Positions 61,520 through 64,000 of a stretch of DNA of 64,000 bases are shown here, one piece after another. Under the pieces are notes generated by a model that saw nothing but the letters and a program-made list of their open reading frames with translations, had not been told where the DNA came from and ran no database searches. Every line of letters starts with the position of its first letter. Within the stretch, counting starts at the first letter, position 1. A program made the position numbers and the translations under genes. Source of the stretch: Owenia fusiformis (taxonomy: Eukaryota > Annelida > Polychaeta > Sabellida > Oweniidae); the NCBI GenBank assembly GCA_903813345.2, contig CAIIXF020000001.1, forward strand, positions 39,275,366 through 39,339,365, written 5' to 3'.

Positions 61520-64000
61520 TTGGTAATTGTTACCATTTTAAAACATAGAACACCAATATTTCTTGTGTGATGTTTCGTATACAAAGTGTCATTTGTCGAA
61601 ATTGTTTTAACACTTGACTATGGAACTTGGTTCTTCAGAAAATTGGTCCATGATATAGCAATTCCTAAATAGTGGTTCTTAACAGAGAGGCGTTCCATCC
61701 AAATTGTTTAAAGTCGGAAAATGTTCATACTTGAACGACTAATGTTGTGTGCATGTCTACTCTAAAAGTCAGGAAATGTGGGTATCACTTTGTTATGTAT
61801 TATACATATCATTGATTGAGTCTTCATAACGTGAGTGCTTCAGAGTGAGCTAATTGGATTTGATAGCTTTACCTATAATTATTGCCCTGTAACGTGTAAT
61901 ATGTACTCTAACTCTGCCAAGCCTGAGTCTAATTTGAATCCGCAACCTACGTATAATATTCTACAATTATATTATGGGCTACACTGTGTCAGATTGACTT
62001 AGATCATCATCATTATCATTTAATGCATCAATAACCCTGTCCTGTGTAATAGAATGAAAACATTCCAATGCATTCATAATCTGTCATTGAAGGGAATATA
62101 TTCTAGTTGTTTTACATCAATGGTTCAGTCATCTAGTTACAGATTCATATAACATGGGATGTGGATTTGTGGATGGTGTTCAGCGTTTGGTGGTCGGTGT
62201 ATGGTGTCTGTAACAAATGGCATGAGTTGACATTTTCCATGTTATGCCTTATGTTTTAGATTCCAAATCCTGAATAAGATTTATAGTATTTCAATTCTTA
62301 CATTATGACTAACACAGTCTGTCAAATATAATATGAATCTTTTGATCTTATGTAATTGCTCATCCTTATAAAATAGATAAAAGATTGGCAATCTTGGTCA
62401 CATGTTGGAGCTGTATTTTAGCCTGTTAATATATTTTCATAATTCATGCCCTTTGTATCCCTGTGTTGTGACATAGAAATGGCATAACCATGATAAAAGT
62501 AGGTGGAATTGAACAACTAACTCTATATTCCATTATTCAGTATATTTGTATTGAAGTAAATCTAAATTAATGTACTTCTTCAGCTACCATTGATTGTAAT
62601 ACAGTATATTATGGGCATCTATTTAAGGAACTGTTGTTATGAGATTGCCTATAAATGAACATAATGTGAACTATTCTAGTCTTCACTTGTAACTTACCAG
62701 AATCATTAGGCTTGTTGCATTACTGATACAATTTCTTAATAAACCACAAGTGAAATGTTCCAGAAAGTTGCAACTTAACTATGTTTATTCAATCTAAGGA
62801 TGTGATAAAATAAGATATGCTAGCATAAATGAGATTCTAACATTGTCATGATTTCTATGTTATTCAGAACAACTTTGAGGAAATAGCAAGAATACCGTGA
62901 AAAAGTAAGAAATACATTACTGAATTAGAGAAATGGAATAGGTATATACGCTTGACCATACTCAGACTGGCATGTTCAATATTGTTTGGTATTAGATTAC
63001 ATGTTTTTGTGATGTCCAACTGGGGCTATTTCCTCTTGTAAATCATACGTTTTTATTGGCGGCAATTTTGTTGGACTCCGGCAGAGTCGCCGGATGATCA
63101 TTCCACATAGTTTATTAGCAATTTTCTATATTATTGATTTGCTCCTTGGTAATGGTGTCTGAGTACTTTTGGGAGGTAACCCATCAATAGATTCACATTC
63201 TTGTCATTCCTTATTTAAAGACAGAAAAGTCTGTGACGCCTGATTTATTTTTTAATGAATGTGAAGAATATGAAAATTATCCATACAAACAAAGATTGGC
63301 CGAGGAACTAAAAGACAAAGCTGACTTACAAATGGTGCTCTTATGTGAATACCTTTATAATTTGCCATCCAAATTACACATTACATGATTCTGTAGGGAA
63401 AAATATGTTTCATAAGTGGTGTCAAATACTTATTAGTGTGCCAAGCACATTTGGTTATGTGTTTTCAGAAATAATTTGATTGCGTGCTCTAAGTTGGAAA
63501 ATGCAAATTTGGATTCAGGGGATTTACCATTGTACTAAGATCTTATTCCATAGTTAGCCAGCCAGTCGATATTCTTCATTTTTGCTTGAATAGATGGGCT
63601 AATATGCATTGGGGGATTTAATTATTTCAGAGGTGTTAGTGAATGCTAAGTGCAATGTAGCTTACAAATACAATTTTCCAATGTAAAATAAGAATGCCTC
63701 TAGTCATCATGGAAACAGTGTTGTTTCATCATGGTAAACCATTACAATTTCGATCTATTTAAATCAGAGATTGCCCATCATGAGAAATATTTTTATTAGT
63801 AGTTCCTTTTTAGAAAGTTTGTCGAAAAACAGAAAGATGTGATGAGAATACCAGAATGTAAATGCAGATTGTTCTTTTCAAGAGGAGATTTAATGAGAAA
63901 CAAAATGGTGACATCCGGAGTGAGAATACACATGGAATAGAAGCCTGTGAAAATGTACTGCAAGGTCAAATATATACAGACTACATCTGTCAAATAACCT
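61520..64000. other. AT-rich stretch to window end, nothing recognised
   Basis: No gene or bounded repeat, apart from the 62165-62245 block related to 55373. A small inverted motif, 'tccggcagagtcgccgga', lies at about 63077. Confidence 0.5.

Overview
The window is AT-rich, intron-dominated animal nuclear DNA. Short exons with GT/AG splice sites are separated by long introns, and many small non-autonomous transposons and minisatellites lie between them. There are no bacterial-type gene strings, CRISPR arrays or rRNA genes. Non-coding stretches with phrases such as 'ggctacgcc', poly-C runs, CAGTAAAACCTG-type repeats and a RecQ-like helicase scrap suggest a marine invertebrate, possibly a deuterostome such as an echinoderm or hemichordate. 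I cannot fix the phylum from sequence alone.

The one convincing gene is on the minus strand between 3035 and 13683 (possibly reaching 19347). It is an F-box/leucine-rich-repeat protein of the FBXL2/FBXL20 family, the substrate receptor of an SCF-type ubiquitin ligase. Ten consecutive exons were read by hand. All have consistent splice phases and together give 855 bases (285 codons), covering the F-box and the first eight or so LRRs. The last LRRs and the C-terminus lie beyond the left edge. The start codon was not found, and the true first exon is upstream, in the right part of the window or outside it. Introns carry a 33-bp minisatellite, a 51-bp minisatellite and a tRNA-like sequence.

Layout: 1-2460 is an array of about 150-170 bp units in two opposite orientations, one unit carrying a MITE. 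3035-13683 is the FBXL gene. 16346-16500 is a helicase scrap. 17080-18935 is a CCCGCG-rich repeat region interrupted by a 901-bp foldback element with a 10-bp target duplication. 22157-23790 is a 21-bp minisatellite with a 112-bp higher-order repeat at its end. 24295-24843 is a terminal-inverted-repeat element. 27591-29155 is a MITE interrupted by a 1427-bp foldback element with a TAA target duplication; an uninterrupted relative of the host MITE lies at 35561-35697. 31215-35126 is a tandem pair of about 1.95-kb units. 36890-37995 is an inverted repeat. The rest, to 64000, is mostly plain AT-rich sequence with MITEs at 41687, 50840 (TTA duplication), 59009 and 60869 (8-bp duplication, hAT type). 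No confident gene was found there.

The most unusual features are the well-bounded foldback elements. Two of the repeat families carry a start codon in good context near their middle or left end, which could be a captured first exon or an element promoter. No complete transposase gene is visible, so these elements would depend on enzymes made elsewhere.
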